Of a stretch of DNA of 64,000 nt, positions 42,701 to 48,804 are shown piece after piece (positions within the stretch are counted from its first letter, which is position 1; each line of letters opens with the position of its first letter). Below the pieces are notes generated by a model, which saw only the letters and a list, made by a program, of their open reading frames with translations, did no database searches and was not told where the DNA came from. The stretch comes from Sipunculus nudus (Eukaryota; Annelida; Sipuncula; Golfingiida; Sipunculidae): assembly GCA_026874595.1 (NCBI GenBank), contig CM049309.1:70354926-70418925 (forward strand). Reading direction: 5' to 3'. Both the position numbers and the translations under genes were made by a program.

Positions 42701-42715
42701 CGTAGTTCTACTGAT
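586..42715 (-). CDS. RP1/RP1L1: RP1/RP1L1-like DCX-PLAT-beta-trefoil protein, 3' incomplete
   Basis: Nineteen coding exons on the minus strand join with consistent phases and GT-AG borders into an open frame of 1,036 residues, with no stop before the left edge. Domains in order: DCX1 about residues 22-104, DCX2 166-241, a basic linker, PLAT1 282-405, PLAT2 408-525, two FGF-like beta-trefoils 542-679 and 680-806, a Pro/Lys-rich linker 808-858, PLAT3 859-985, and the first part of PLAT4 from 986. DCX domains of this family bind microtubules. PLAT domains bind lipid or protein partners, as in LOXHD1. Tandem DCX at the N terminus is the hallmark of RP1 and RP1L1, photoreceptor axoneme proteins. 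I infer an ancestral form that keeps PLAT repeats. LOXHD1 itself has PLAT repeats but no DCX, so it is the weaker alternative. No lipoxygenase catalytic domain is present. The head-to-head C8orf74 neighbour supports the RP1L1 assignment. The exon structure is certain in outline; cassette exons in the long introns cannot be excluded. Confidence 0.85.
1019..1890. repeat. Tandem repeat, about 145 bp x 6
   Basis: Six diverged copies of a unit of about 145 bp. The landmark TGTAATTCAA(T/A)AGGTCTGGA recurs near 1067, 1209, 1353, 1500, 1642 and 1787. Open frames read through it in both directions (1424-1686) but only reflect the repeat. It lies in the intron between exons 18 and 19 of the RP1-like gene. 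Confidence 0.85.
2160..2520. repeat. Dispersed repeat remnant with GTAGGTGGC motif
   Basis: Two internal copies of the motif GTAG(A/G)TGGC(G/A)CCA(C/T)C followed by a (C/G)CTTG run at about 2371 and 2430. The same motif is found in the transposon-like repeats at 25.8-28.2, 28.6-29.3, 39.7-41.2 and 61.0-62.9 kb. The open frame across it (2192-2518) is not judged to be a gene. Confidence 0.5.
2830..2962 (-). CDS. RP1-like coding exon 18: end of PLAT3
   Basis: 133 bp, phase 0 to phase 1. The acceptor is TTTTACAG and the donor GTAGGC. It carries the conserved PLAT C-terminal pattern [10 protein letters not shown], followed by the acidic/basic end of the domain. The split codon G|TG joins exon 19 as Val. 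It matches exon 5 of PLAT1 (130 bp, same phases). Confidence 0.88.
3305..3319. repeat. Poly(C) run
   Basis: Fifteen consecutive C residues inside an intron. On the coding (minus) strand this is a G run that could form a quadruplex or be an assembly weak spot. Confidence 0.9.
3452..3544 (-). CDS. RP1-like coding exon 17: middle of PLAT3
   Basis: 93 bp, phase 0 at both ends, between a TTCTGTAG acceptor and a weaker GTCAGA donor. It encodes [12 protein letters not shown] and the NPSWKVKE end that leads directly into exon 18. This PLAT strand is the equivalent of exon 4 in PLAT1. Confidence 0.85.
4068..4222 (-). CDS. RP1-like coding exon 16: start of PLAT3
   Basis: 155 bp, phase 1 to 0, donor GTAACAG. 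It encodes [28 protein letters not shown] and the HKDEFK edge of PLAT3. The acceptor is a tandem NAGNAG (TACAGCAG). The proximal choice begins at 4225 and adds one Ala; the distal one begins at 4222. Confidence 0.86.
4715..4867 (-). CDS. RP1-like coding exon 15: Pro/Lys-rich linker
   Basis: 153 bp, phase 1 to 1, acceptor TTGCCTTTAG and donor GTAAGC. It encodes a low-complexity linker rich in Pro, Lys and Arg ([20 protein letters not shown]) between the second beta-trefoil and PLAT3. Being phase-symmetric, it could be skipped without a frameshift. Confidence 0.82.
5611..5788 (-). CDS. RP1-like coding exon 14: second beta-trefoil, C-terminal part
   Basis: 178 bp, phase 0 to 1, acceptor TTTTTATAG and donor GTAAGT. 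It encodes [25 protein letters not shown] and VRFYPVVIE. The pattern (Cys, then aromatic, then ES..N.G.FIG) resembles FGF/IL-1-type beta-trefoil repeats. Confidence 0.84.
6747..6959 (-). CDS. RP1-like coding exon 13: second beta-trefoil, N-terminal part
   Basis: 213 bp, phase 0 at both ends, acceptor CTTCTACAG and donor GTATGG. It encodes [19 protein letters not shown] and [14 protein letters not shown], two of the three trefoil repeats of the second module. A long open frame (6672-7022) surrounds it, but the splice sites limit it to these borders. Confidence 0.86.
7000..7335 (+). repeat. Dispersed repeat, copy 1
   Basis: It shares an ordered series of landmarks with 44,520-44,905 in the same orientation: GAACAGAATC, a CATGATC(C/T)(A/G)G block, AGTCACAT/AGTCACTT, a CCCCCTCCCCAC-like block and GGCTTGCATTCC/GGATTGCATTCC. 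The two copies are clearly one interspersed family of unknown class. Confidence 0.6.
7421..7505 (-). mobile_element. tRNA-derived SINE remnant
   Basis: On the minus strand a B-box-like GGTTTGATTCC (7442-7452) lies downstream of an A-box-like region with CACTGGACATGTG. The same order and spacing is seen in the copy at 31.67 kb, so these are one SINE family. Confidence 0.5.
8083..8256 (-). CDS. RP1-like coding exon 12: first beta-trefoil, C-terminal part
   Basis: 174 bp, phase 0 at both ends, acceptor TTGAATGTAG and donor GTAAATG. It encodes [37 protein letters not shown] and EFFVYCK. The CEF...ESV...L.NGR pattern is trefoil-like. Confidence 0.84.
8257..11277. other. 3-kb intron
   Basis: AT-rich intron between exons 11 and 12. 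No additional exon, repeat array or recognisable transposon was seen on either strand. Confidence 0.5.
11278..11381 (-). CDS. RP1-like coding exon 11: first beta-trefoil, middle
   Basis: 104 bp, phase 1 to 0, acceptor TTGTTTACAG and donor GTAAGAG. It encodes [20 protein letters not shown] followed by [13 protein letters not shown]. The G.V.......YHLAIDG pattern recalls FGF-like trefoils. Confidence 0.85.
11694..11779. repeat. Inverted repeat with 17-bp perfect arms
   Basis: The arms TACTTAAAAGTTTCTGT (11694-11710) and its exact complement (11763-11779) flank a 52-bp loop. An (AATAAT)-rich tail follows within 25 bp (11801-11832), as at the end of some retroposons or MITEs. Confidence 0.7.
11957..12086 (-). 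CDS. RP1-like coding exon 10: first beta-trefoil, N-terminal part
   Basis: 130 bp, phase 0 to 1, acceptor CATGTTTCAG and donor GTAAGT. It encodes [18 protein letters not shown] and [13 protein letters not shown], which follow directly on the end of PLAT2. The split codon G|CC gives Ala at the exon 11 junction. Confidence 0.85.
12878..12955 (+). mobile_element. tRNA-like (SINE head) sequence
   Basis: An A-box-like TGGCACAGTTGA (12880-12891) and a B-box-like GATTCGAAACC (12924-12934) lie 32 nt apart, as in tRNA genes. I could not fold a convincing cloverleaf by eye, so a tRNA-derived SINE head or pseudo-tRNA is more likely than a functional tRNA. Confidence 0.4.
13238..13328 (-). CDS. RP1-like coding exon 9: end of PLAT2
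   Basis: 91 bp, phase 2 to 0, acceptor CTGATAACAG and donor GTGAGTC. It completes the PLAT signature [10 protein letters not shown] across the exon 8-9 border and continues with an acidic/basic stretch to DIMEKEL. Confidence 0.84.
13590..14330. repeat. Tandem repeat, 171 bp x about 4
   Basis: The landmark GTATTTCCTTAATCA recurs at 13614, 13785, 13955 and 14126, giving periods of 171, 170 and 171 bp. Copies are about 90 percent alike by eye. It lies in the intron between exons 8 and 9. Confidence 0.88.
15288..15469. mobile_element. MITE with TACTGTGGAACCTGTC-type ends
   Basis: The left end ACTGTGGAACCTGTCT and the right end GACACAGGTTTCACTGT are imperfect inverted repeats about 180 bp apart. 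The inside is rich in AAGACCACCT units. The ends match the clearer copy at 43,009-43,406. The TA-CA(G)TG start suggests a Tc1/mariner-type MITE. Confidence 0.6.
15685..15763 (-). CDS. RP1-like coding exon 8: PLAT2
   Basis: 79 bp, phase 1 to 2, acceptor TACTTTTTTAG and donor GTAAGC. It encodes [20 protein letters not shown] and FLCN. The GWFLDKI core is the diagnostic PLAT strand motif. Confidence 0.87.
16258..16336 (-). CDS. RP1-like coding exon 7: PLAT2
   Basis: 79 bp, phase 0 to 1, acceptor GTCATTGCAG and donor GTATGTC. It encodes [20 protein letters not shown] and HDGTGP, the usual PLAT sheet that leads into GWFLDK of exon 8. Confidence 0.86.
16741..16892 (-). CDS. RP1-like coding exon 6: start of PLAT2
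   Basis: 152 bp, phase 1 to 0, acceptor TGTGTTTGTAG and donor GTAACC. It encodes [17 protein letters not shown] and [14 protein letters not shown]. This is a textbook PLAT N-terminal half, very close to LOXHD1 repeats. Confidence 0.9.
17790..18112 (+). pseudogene. Decayed LINE fragment (C-terminal region)
   Basis: A plus-strand reading starting near 17795 gives [14 protein letters not shown], then NNWEA, a stop, then [16 protein letters not shown] with a Lys/Arg-rich stretch, ending near a CTTCCGAGACTGAAGG run. This resembles the C-terminal end of invertebrate non-LTR retrotransposon polyproteins. The Cys/His knuckle is not intact and stops interrupt it. The family call is from memory of such endings, so it is moderate only. 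Confidence 0.4.
18237..18366 (-). CDS. RP1-like coding exon 5: end of PLAT1
   Basis: 130 bp, phase 0 to 1, acceptor TTGTTAACAG and donor GTCTGT. It carries the [20 protein letters not shown] signature that ends invertebrate PLAT domains. Its local base composition is clearly GC-richer than the flanking introns. Confidence 0.9.
19400..19486 (-). CDS. RP1-like coding exon 4: PLAT1
   Basis: 87 bp, phase 0 at both ends, acceptor TAATGTTACAG and donor GTGAGAAC. It encodes [20 protein letters not shown] followed by WFCDE, the classic PLAT HDNSG..PGWF core. Confidence 0.92.
19878..20041 (-). CDS. RP1-like coding exon 3: start of PLAT1
   Basis: 164 bp, phase 1 to 0, acceptor TTCCTTTTAG and donor GTAAGTG. 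It encodes [31 protein letters not shown] and HIDEFD. The split codon A|GA joins exon 2 across a 17.8-kb intron as Arg. Confidence 0.88.
20107..20331 (-). pseudogene. Non-LTR reverse transcriptase fragment
   Basis: The minus-strand reading contains [22 protein letters not shown] and [12 protein letters not shown], the N-terminal RT motif series of CR1/L2-like LINEs. The frame degenerates right after this. It is a short remnant inside the RP1-like intron, in the same orientation as the gene. Confidence 0.75.
20449..20474. repeat. Poly(T)-poly(G) run
   Basis: Twelve T residues are followed directly by fourteen G residues. This is low complexity, with possible G-quadruplex character. Confidence 0.9.
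22081..22288. mobile_element. 208-bp MITE
   Basis: The inverted ends CTGATACAGTGTTCCTTCTG and its complement (22266-22288) match over 23 bp with one mismatch. The ends contain TA-CAGTG...CACTG-TA, as expected of a Tc1/mariner-type MITE with TA duplication. A diverged copy is at about 30,092-30,288. Confidence 0.7.
22082..23332. repeat. Long direct repeat, left copy
   Basis: About 1.25 kb that reappears in the same orientation at 30,092-31,314. Both start with the MITE and both end at TGCATGGTTTTCT. Shared landmarks include GGCCACATCTGCCATGGAG, CACTGGGCTGAATAGTAGC and CAGGGAGTGAAAAGTTGATT. The two copies bracket the whole minisatellite complex. Confidence 0.85.
23345..25782. repeat. Minisatellite, 51-55-bp units, main block
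   Basis: More than 40 copies of a unit of 55 bp (shortened to about 51 bp in many copies) with core TTATCAATATGGTCATATTA and GGGACAGAAACC. Near-perfect 55-bp copies fill 23.35-23.95 kb; more varied copies follow. A higher-order period of 1,133 bp is seen (24019-24240 against 25152-25373). All long open frames in it share the repeat peptide and are not genes. Confidence 0.95.
26499..26586. repeat. 22-bp tandem repeat x 4
   Basis: Four copies of (A/G)C(C/T)CAT(G/C)AG(G/A)(T/G)GAT(C/A)ACATG(C/A)(T/C) lie inside the 2.4-kb insertion. Confidence 0.8.
27012..27083. repeat. 36-bp direct duplication
   Basis: Two adjacent identical copies of a 36-bp unit containing ATCATAAATCTACATTTTTT and an AAAAGCTTTTAAA palindrome. 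Confidence 0.8.
28233..28558. repeat. Minisatellite, second block
   Basis: About six units of the same 51-55-bp family resume directly after the 2.4-kb insertion and end at TTTGGTCATATTATTTAAC, where the next insertion begins. Confidence 0.9.
28559..29340. mobile_element. 0.78-kb transposon-like insertion
   Basis: Inverted AGCCCTCAGCC (28584-28594) and GGCTGAGGGCT (29330-29340) lie near its ends, followed by AAAAAGGAC. Inside are two diverged copies of a block with ATTGTAGGTGG(C/T)G(C/T)C(A/C)CC, then CGGAAGGACGGACACGGAC. It is unrelated in sequence to the 2.4-kb insertion apart from that motif, but ends in GCTAAAAA as well. Confidence 0.65.
29341..30085. repeat. Minisatellite, third block
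   Basis: About fourteen further units of the 51-55-bp family, many in the shorter form with GGGCATGTTATTTAAAAGGG. The block ends at the right-hand 1.2-kb direct repeat. Confidence 0.92.
30092..31314. repeat. Long direct repeat, right copy
   Basis: This is a diverged copy of 22,082-23,332 in the same orientation. It has small indels and includes the MITE remnant at its left end. The two copies are about 8 kb apart. Confidence 0.85.
31625..32050 (+). mobile_element. tRNA-derived SINE, tandem dimer
   Basis: Copy 1 has an A-box-like TAGTGAAGCGGT (31675-31686) and a B-box GGTTCAAATCC (31718-31728, a full match to the consensus) at tRNA-like spacing. It ends around CCTGAGCAATTTGTCTTCGT. Copy 2 begins at about 31888 with the same GGGTGACATAAAAG(C/T) lead and has a decayed B box. 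A related minus-strand copy is at 7.4 kb. Confidence 0.7.
32317..32890. repeat. 52-bp minisatellite
   Basis: About eleven units with core CAATATGGTAATGTTATTTC and AAAGGGAGCAAAAGCTTGAG. It is a distant relative of the 51-55-bp family (shared GAATCAAA...TTCAATATGGT.ATGTTATTT) that has been homogenised separately. Confidence 0.92.
32900..33845. repeat. 31-bp satellite
   Basis: About thirty copies of a unit of about 31 bp with core CCAGGTCATGATTCCTCTGA and a (A/C)ATT(C/T)(A/G)TTCA end. It starts directly after the 52-bp array. Some larger blocks (33,330-33,420 and 33,450-33,540) repeat with a period of about 120 bp. Confidence 0.92.
36625..36800. mobile_element. Degenerate MITE (AAGACCACCTG family)
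   Basis: It contains CTGTCTGAAAGACCACC, then AACTGACCTGCC and TAAGACCACCTGTGAA in the same order as the copy at 15.29 kb. The right inverted end is poorly kept. Confidence 0.45.
37862..38051 (-). CDS. RP1-like coding exon 2: end of DCX2 and basic linker
   Basis: 190 bp, phase 0 to 1, acceptor TTATCGTCAG and donor GTAAGATG. It encodes [20 protein letters not shown] and AFKP, which complete the second doublecortin domain. A Ser/Pro segment and then a basic helix ([14 protein letters not shown]) follow. Confidence 0.88.
38318..38380 (-). mobile_element. tRNA-like 3' half
   Basis: On the minus strand, GAGTTCGAATCTC resembles a T-arm/B box preceded by GGACTCAAAGCTGGGAGA. No clear A box was found. 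It is most likely a retroposed tRNA or SINE fragment. Confidence 0.3.
39740..41206. mobile_element. 1.47-kb element with TGTATCCGCCAAAA ends
   Basis: TGTATCCGCCAAAA near the left end is matched by TTTTGGCGGATACA at the right end. The last 30 bp also form their own hairpin: GTATCCGC-AAAAC and GTTTT-GGCGGATAC (41174-41203). The body is the 280-bp tandem repeat plus a CGG run (41139-41155). A partial copy with the same left end lies at 61,205-61,960. No protein frame is convincing. Confidence 0.65.
40021..41000. repeat. 280-bp tandem repeat x 3.5
   Basis: The landmark AAACATGGTTGCAGGTGGCG occurs at 40021, 40301, 40581 and 40861, exactly 280 bp apart each time. Each unit has two copies of a GGTGG(C/T)(G/A)CCA(C/T)C palindrome-like motif and a GGTTCCCGAGATAT block. 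The exact spacing implies recent amplification. Confidence 0.95.
42045..42715 (-). CDS. RP1-like coding exon 1: start codon, DCX1 and most of DCX2
   Basis: Coding bases are 42045-42695 (217 codons); 42696-42715 is 5' UTR after a TTTATATTCCAG acceptor. The ATG at 42695 is preceded in frame by a TAG five codons earlier and sits in a good context (GAAGCCATGA), so the start is well supported. DCX1 holds [21 protein letters not shown] and [19 protein letters not shown]2 begins at [10 protein letters not shown] and holds [15 protein letters not shown] at the donor (GTATGT). The acceptor shows that at least one non-coding exon lies upstream. Confidence 0.92.
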
Positions 42716-43008
42716 CTGGAATATAAAACATGAAGACTTTTAAAGATCCAATAATATCACAGTCAAAACCATCAGTTCTGTAACTTAGCCTTATGTAAGT
42801 TGGAGGTATCGCTGGGTGAAACAAAAGGGCCACCCTGTCGCATGGGAGGGTCCATGATATAAACTTTGAAAATGTGTGTTTCTAAAGAAAATTTGTCAGA
42901 AATATTTTAATCAAACAGATTATCTAAGATATTAAATGATGCATTTTGCTTGGCCATAACTTGTCAGTCAGCAGTGACTCAGTGTATAATACACTTTTGC
43001 CACGGCAA

Positions 43009-43406
43009 TACAGTGCAACCTGTCTGAACAACCACCTGTAAAATGCTGGCAACTGGCTATTATGACCAAAGGATATCAGTCCCTTTCAAAATGGCACAAG
43101 CTTAAGATAACATTTTAATCAACTGTATGCAAATTCATTTCATTCATATATCAACACATAAAATTACACATAAAAGTACATAATTACAAAATACATTTCA
43201 CAGAAAGATCATTCCCTTTTACATAAGATGTTTCTCATTGAAAGTCATATAGGTGGTCTACTATGTATACTTCCGTCATACAATATTATGACATCTAGGT
43301 TTGTGTGGTTCCTTATTTTTCAGAATCTGTCTAATAAGACAATCTGTCTATTGTGAACACTTGAACCCAGTCCCCTGAGTGGTCACATCAGACAGGTTCC
43401 ACTGTA
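43009..43406. mobile_element. 398-bp MITE with 19-bp inverted ends
   Basis: The left end TACAGTGCAACCTGTCTGA and the right end TCAGACAGGTTCCACTGTA are inverted repeats with one mismatch. The TA at each edge fits a TA target duplication. No coding frame is present. Confidence 0.75.
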
Positions 43407-44380
43407 GTTATAAAGAAGGTTAACAGAAATTAGTGTCACATTGATGTAAATGCAGACAGAAAAAAATTTGTTCAAGATAACTACTTACAAAACACATTTT
43501 TATATTTATTAGAATATCTTTTTTCTCAGAAATGCATTAAAAAATGGTTGAAAATAACAAGCAAGAAATTCATAATTTCGTAACATGGCAGCAGTCATTA
43601 TTAGACTCGGTAATTACTTTGCCTTTACATTTGGTTATGCTGTGAAAATTCTTGCCATCCTGCATTTATATAACTGCATGTATATACCAGTAGTCATGAC
43701 ACATAAGTCTAAAGTACATAACTTATAAATAAAAGTTATTTACCTATACCAATAAATACTGCCTTTTTTTATAACTAACAAATTAACTAAATGTACAGAG
43801 TACTTTTCTAACACCCAGTAGGGGTGCTGATTTCATAATACCTTTTGTTATTCACACTTGCATTAATACTCCTGCATTAAATGCTAATCTACCGCACAGC
43901 AATTCTGTTCAAGTTTGGAAGGTGAAGAACCCTGCCGTAGTTTACTCACTGTCTCCAAGAGCACTATTTGTTGTAAACAAACAAATCTTGACCCTCATAT
44001 GGCCCTACAACGATTATGATACTGAAGAAATATATACACAGGCCTAAATTCATACACCAGAATGCTGCTAAAAGGCTGAGCTCCACTTAAGCTGGTAGAA
44101 ATTGGAAAAAAAAAAATTTTTTCCCCCCTAACAATGAAGCTGTACATGACATACCAGTATATAATATATGTCAATGTAGACACTTTGTTCATATATACAT
44201 ACTCTTGCCAAATAGCTTGAATGATTTATTCATTCAATTTAACATTATAGGGTGTGTTTGAACAAAGTATATTCTAATTCAATTTAAGAATATATATAAA
44301 TAGTTCCAGTATGGATTAAAACACTTGGCAACCAAAATAAAAATCTTATCAAGTGATGATTACATAAACAAAGTTCTGAC

Positions 44381-44393
44381 TATATATATATAC

Positions 44394-44440
<47 letters not shown>

Positions 44441-44447
44441 TATATAA
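44381..44447. repeat. (TA)n microsatellite
   Basis: An almost pure TA dinucleotide tract with a few TACA interruptions. Confidence 0.95.
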
Positions 44448-44519
44448 ATCAATTTTTAAGAGATCACTAAGATATAATATTAATCTAACATCTCAACTTC
44501 TCAATACTGTCTTTACTAA

Positions 44520-44905
44520 TTGAGGGACACATGTAATCGCCTCCGCCATTTGGGTATGCATTCTTCCATTCCTGTGTGATTGTGTACACAAGTGTTTGTT
44601 CTGAACATGACCCCTGCAATCTTAAACAGAATCCCATGAAATTTTCAGGGCACCAGGAATGGGCCAATGGCAAATTGATAAGATTTTGGTGTAGGTCCAG
44701 CTCATGATCTGGATCCAGGATTCACTTCCAGGAATAGTCACAAATTTGCAGTCACATAAGCATAAAAGAACCCAGGAATGTGTGTCAATAAATTAATGCA
44801 AACATGGTCCAGCCTTCTGCATGCCATAAAAGCTCTAGACCCCCTACCCCACCAACACACATGGCTGAGGCTTGCATTCCTTGGACTGCAGATTTCTTGT
44901 TGTTT
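44520..44905 (+). repeat. Dispersed repeat, copy 2
   Basis: Second member of the family found at 7,000-7,335, with the same landmark order and orientation. Its class is unknown; no terminal repeats were seen. Confidence 0.6.
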
Positions 44906-46447
44906 TTAAGTTTTTTAATTCCAACTAATTTTTTTAAAATTCCAAATGTGTCAATTTACACAACAAACTAGTCAACTGTGTACATGGTCTGATAGTAAGG
45001 TTTTCACTATAAATCTCCAATATATGCTGATCCTAATGCTTATTACCAGCAATTACCCATATCCAATCAGACATATTACACAAATGCATCTGTAAGCTTA
45101 TGAAGCAGAGTAAGAAAATATTTTTATTTTATTTTACATGAACACTTCAAATGTTGGTATTATGGGACACTCTTAAATCAAGTGGGACCTTACAAAATTG
45201 ATTCTGAGTATCCTTACCACTCCCAATTTAATGCAGTTAAAAATAGGAAGTGACCATTCATTAATATTTATTATTTACCATTAAATCAGCCCAACAATAC
45301 ACTACATTCAAACATTTTATTTTACTTTCCATTATAATGGAAAGAAAACATGCTAACTGTATATCATGTGTTACGCTGTCAAGATATATAAAATTTTATC
45401 TTGAAAAATCATGATTTTCTGGGTCAAATTAAATGGCAATCATGATTTCATGATTAAACATTATGTACATTATCATGGTAAATTAAATCATGACAGCATA
45501 TCAATCATTTGTTCCAAATTATACTCTGCCCCACACTGATTCCCTTAATTTGAAGCCACCCTCACTTGTCACTAATAATTCATGTGCTGTTAGTGTTGGT
45601 GAGAGAACAGGGTTTATATCTTATTTAATACATGGATAAAAGCTCTTACATTTGAATTAATCCCTAATAATCTACAATACATTATCATATCAATCCAAGG
45701 TTCTCTTTCAGATGTGGGTGCTGCCATTAGCGTTGTGATGTTTATATATATGCTGGTTGCTTGGCTATGCCTGTCACATACTCTAGTATGCAGATTGATG
45801 CTCCAGCCTACAACCACTTGTAAACTGCTACAAAACCCTATGCATTCTAAACACACACCTGGTGTAGTGTAAACATACTATAACAAGATCAGATACTCGC
45901 ATTATTTCATCTCTACATTACCATAGTTCTCCTATATCCTTCAGCAAATCTTTGAAATATTATTCATGACTGGATATTACTTTTTTATAAACAAATATTT
46001 GTTGATAATAGTTATATGGAATCAGTCCTGTCATTTGTTATACTAATGCATCAGAATATGTATTTATTTTTTTAATAAAAACTAACTGGCAAATATGGAG
46101 ATATATTTATTTTTAAATGTATGGTTCCCTGATTTGCAAGACCCAGTATCTTGATTTTAAACCAGTGGAACAACAGTCCACTGATACATAATGAGGCAAG
46201 GACTGTGCCTTAGTCATTTTGATCTTGTTATTGGATTATACACAGCACAGACACCAGTCCTGTTTATTTGGCTAATTTAAGCTAGCTTTAAGTACAGTTA
46301 ATTTACTGATCAATTTAACCAGAGTACATCTACACAATGTTTTTAAAGTCATTAAATGAAATTATCCTCTATCTAAGAAATGCCCTTAATCATATTGTTA
46401 CTGATGTAATGAATTTATGAAGAATATGTACAATAATCCATGAGAAA

Positions 46448-46449
<2 letters not shown>

Positions 46450-46505
<56 letters not shown>

Positions 46506-46542
46506 TATATATATATTTATATATATATATATATATATATAT
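46450..46542. repeat. (AT)n microsatellite
   Basis: About 92 bp of AT dinucleotides with two short interruptions. The tract is self-complementary. Confidence 0.95.
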
Positions 46543-48360
46543 TTAATTTTTACGACTGAACAACAGCTTTATAAACTGGTTTAAGCCTTAAGTTCATAAT
46601 TTATGTGGGTTTTTAAGCCATTATTTAAAATATGTATAAATACTCCCTGGCATTATACACAAATACTTAAACCTGAGAAAACAATTTTAAAAATTTCAAC
46701 CTTAAATAAAATTCAAGTGTATTTGTCATTTTAATATTTTATGAACTTAACAAAACTGCCATGAACTGTGATACTGACCAAAAGAGGCTATTCCTGTAAA
46801 GATTTAGGTGAAATTTGCCATAGCCTAGTTAAGAATGAATATACAGGCCCTGAACACAAGATAACTTTAAAACTTATTCTTTGATAAAATTTACAAATTG
46901 TTATGGCAAATTTTAAATTTATTTCTACAGAATCCAAAAAGCATTAAGTGGTATTAGCATTAAACATGATGAAATTATTGTCCCATAGATTTTCTATACA
47001 CACAATTAGCCCATTACACACATTTTTTCATCCTGGGATGGGAAATACTTCATTTTGCTGCATATTACCATTTATACCATAAATAGGTTTAATGGCTTTA
47101 GAGTTACAGATAACTATTTAAACTGAAAAACTTCAATTCTTATTCTTTGGTCCACATTCTGGGAACAGATCATCATAGTACATATTACTAAAACATGAAA
47201 TATGAAGGTCTTATATAGTTACATCCAAAAGATAACTTTAAAACCTTAAAAATTGTTTATCTTAATTTTGGGTATTCATTATACTGATTATCAAAAATTA
47301 AATATAAGGACCTTATAAAATTAAATTATAACTTAACCATTTTTTTCCAATGGCTTTGTTACAGTTTTCAAAATGATTTTTTTTAAAGCTTAATTTCTTT
47401 TAAACTTACAGAATAATGTACACGTCCTTATGGGTTTTTACAACTATGCTAATTTAATACTCTGTAGGGTTAAAAACAACTAATTAAGAAAACAACTAAT
47501 TCAGGAAAGGTTAAAGAATAAACAAGTACTCCAGCTGCCCTGCAGCCCTTGATCTCTCAACCAAGACGAGTGTATACTGGAGTTTATTCAGTCGCATGTA
47601 GTCGAGTCGAAAAACATCCAAGTCCCAGTGCAAGTCCAGGTCATTCAATCCAAGGCCTTAAGGTTCGAGTCCAAGTCCACCTAATCTTAATGAGTCCCTA
47701 AGTCACTTGGAACAGGAGTCAAAGTTCAATTAAAACTTTGAACTTGAAAATCATGTACATATGATATCAAGACTATGTCCTGGCATGCAAGTGTTAAATA
47801 TTTTATCAAAGGTGGTATTGAGAATAAAATTAACCCCCAAAAAAATGATTACAGTACCATAACAGAAATCTTGAATTAAATATTTATAAATTACTCATCA
47901 ATTATAGATCCTTATAAGTTTTGCTAAATTGCTTCCTGGACTCTCCTGAGTTTATCTTTGATTCAATATGTAATTATAATATGACATTTTCATTAATAAT
48001 CATTTATATCCATTTTCTGGACTGGATACTTCCTTTTTTTATTCTGACAAGCAAATATTTAATATTGATCAATATATATGAGTACAATCTGATTAAATCT
48101 AAAAGGGGATAATGTCACTTCATATAATCATATATATACAGAATGTGAGGCAAAATGACAATAAGTAGACCTGTTATATAATAACGAATACAATATTAAT
48201 ACAGTCTATACTGTATAAATATAATTGACAAAATCATGCCTGCAGTCTTGGTCATTTTAATTTGAGAGAGATGGTCAAACAAGAACAGATTTGTGGTGGC
48301 CTTAAATTTATAAATCTTACAGATAACAATCCAAATCACAATAATCAATGAGTGATTGCT

Positions 48361-48764
48361 GACCTGCTTGGGTTAATTAGAGATCACGGTGGCCTGCGTG
48401 ATGATGCGTGACGGCTAATTCCATAGTTCTGCAAGGACCCGTGAAATCCTTCAGTAACGATGTTAACAACTGTAGGGGATCGTTGGTGAACAAGTGCCCT
48501 GAGTTTGTTTGGGTCTCGAGCGATCTCGGCGTAGCTATCCTAAGTCACGGGGTACTGTCTTACGACAAGAATTCCAGCCGGAACACCAGGCTCACTGCCA
48601 GTCTCTCATGCGCCAATATCAGTGCTATTATTCAATGCCACTTCAGGCCAATCACTTCTCAAATAAATCTAAATATATCCTAAAACAAGCAATTGCCTCC
48701 TTTACCGGTGCGTGGTGCAGCGAGATTTTAGCCCATAGCAACGCATGGCAACCAACATGGCGGC
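48361..48764. promoter_or_regulatory. Probable promoter region of the divergent gene pair
   Basis: This stretch is visibly richer in GC and CpG than its surroundings and ends at the C8orf74 start codon. It holds a GCGCCAATAT CCAAT-like site near 48609 and two direct RGYAAC half-sites (AGCAAC 48737-48742, GGCAAC 48747-48752). No TATA box is obvious. Transcription starts are not known. Confidence 0.45.
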
Positions 48765-48804
48765 AATAACAGTAACTGAAGCCAAACTTATCTCTGCCTG
48801 TCAA
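48745..48804 (+). CDS. C8orf74: C8orf74 exon 1
   Basis: Twenty codons, MATNMAAITVTEAKLISACQ, ending in phase 0 at donor GTAAGG. The ATG at 48745 is the first in frame; a second Met is at codon 5. The exon is short and less conserved, so its use is less certain than the others. Confidence 0.65.

Larger units (their letters stand above)
42716..48360. other. 5' intron and intergenic space
   Basis: The untranslated first exon of the RP1-like gene must lie in here or nearer 48.5 kb. I could not place it. A possible donor on the minus strand is GTC|GTAAGA at 48,549-48,554. Contents otherwise: one MITE, one dispersed repeat, two AT microsatellites and AT-rich unique sequence. Confidence 0.4.

Noticed and set aside
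586-42715. Naming the gene LOXHD1 or a lipoxygenase
   Set aside because: PLAT repeats alone would allow LOXHD1, but the in-phase tandem DCX exons and the C8orf74 neighbour point to the RP1 family. No lipoxygenase catalytic domain is seen.
42003-42743. Plus-strand ORFs of 100-135 codons opposite the DCX exon
   Set aside because: They are antisense shadows of the DCX exon, with no family features.
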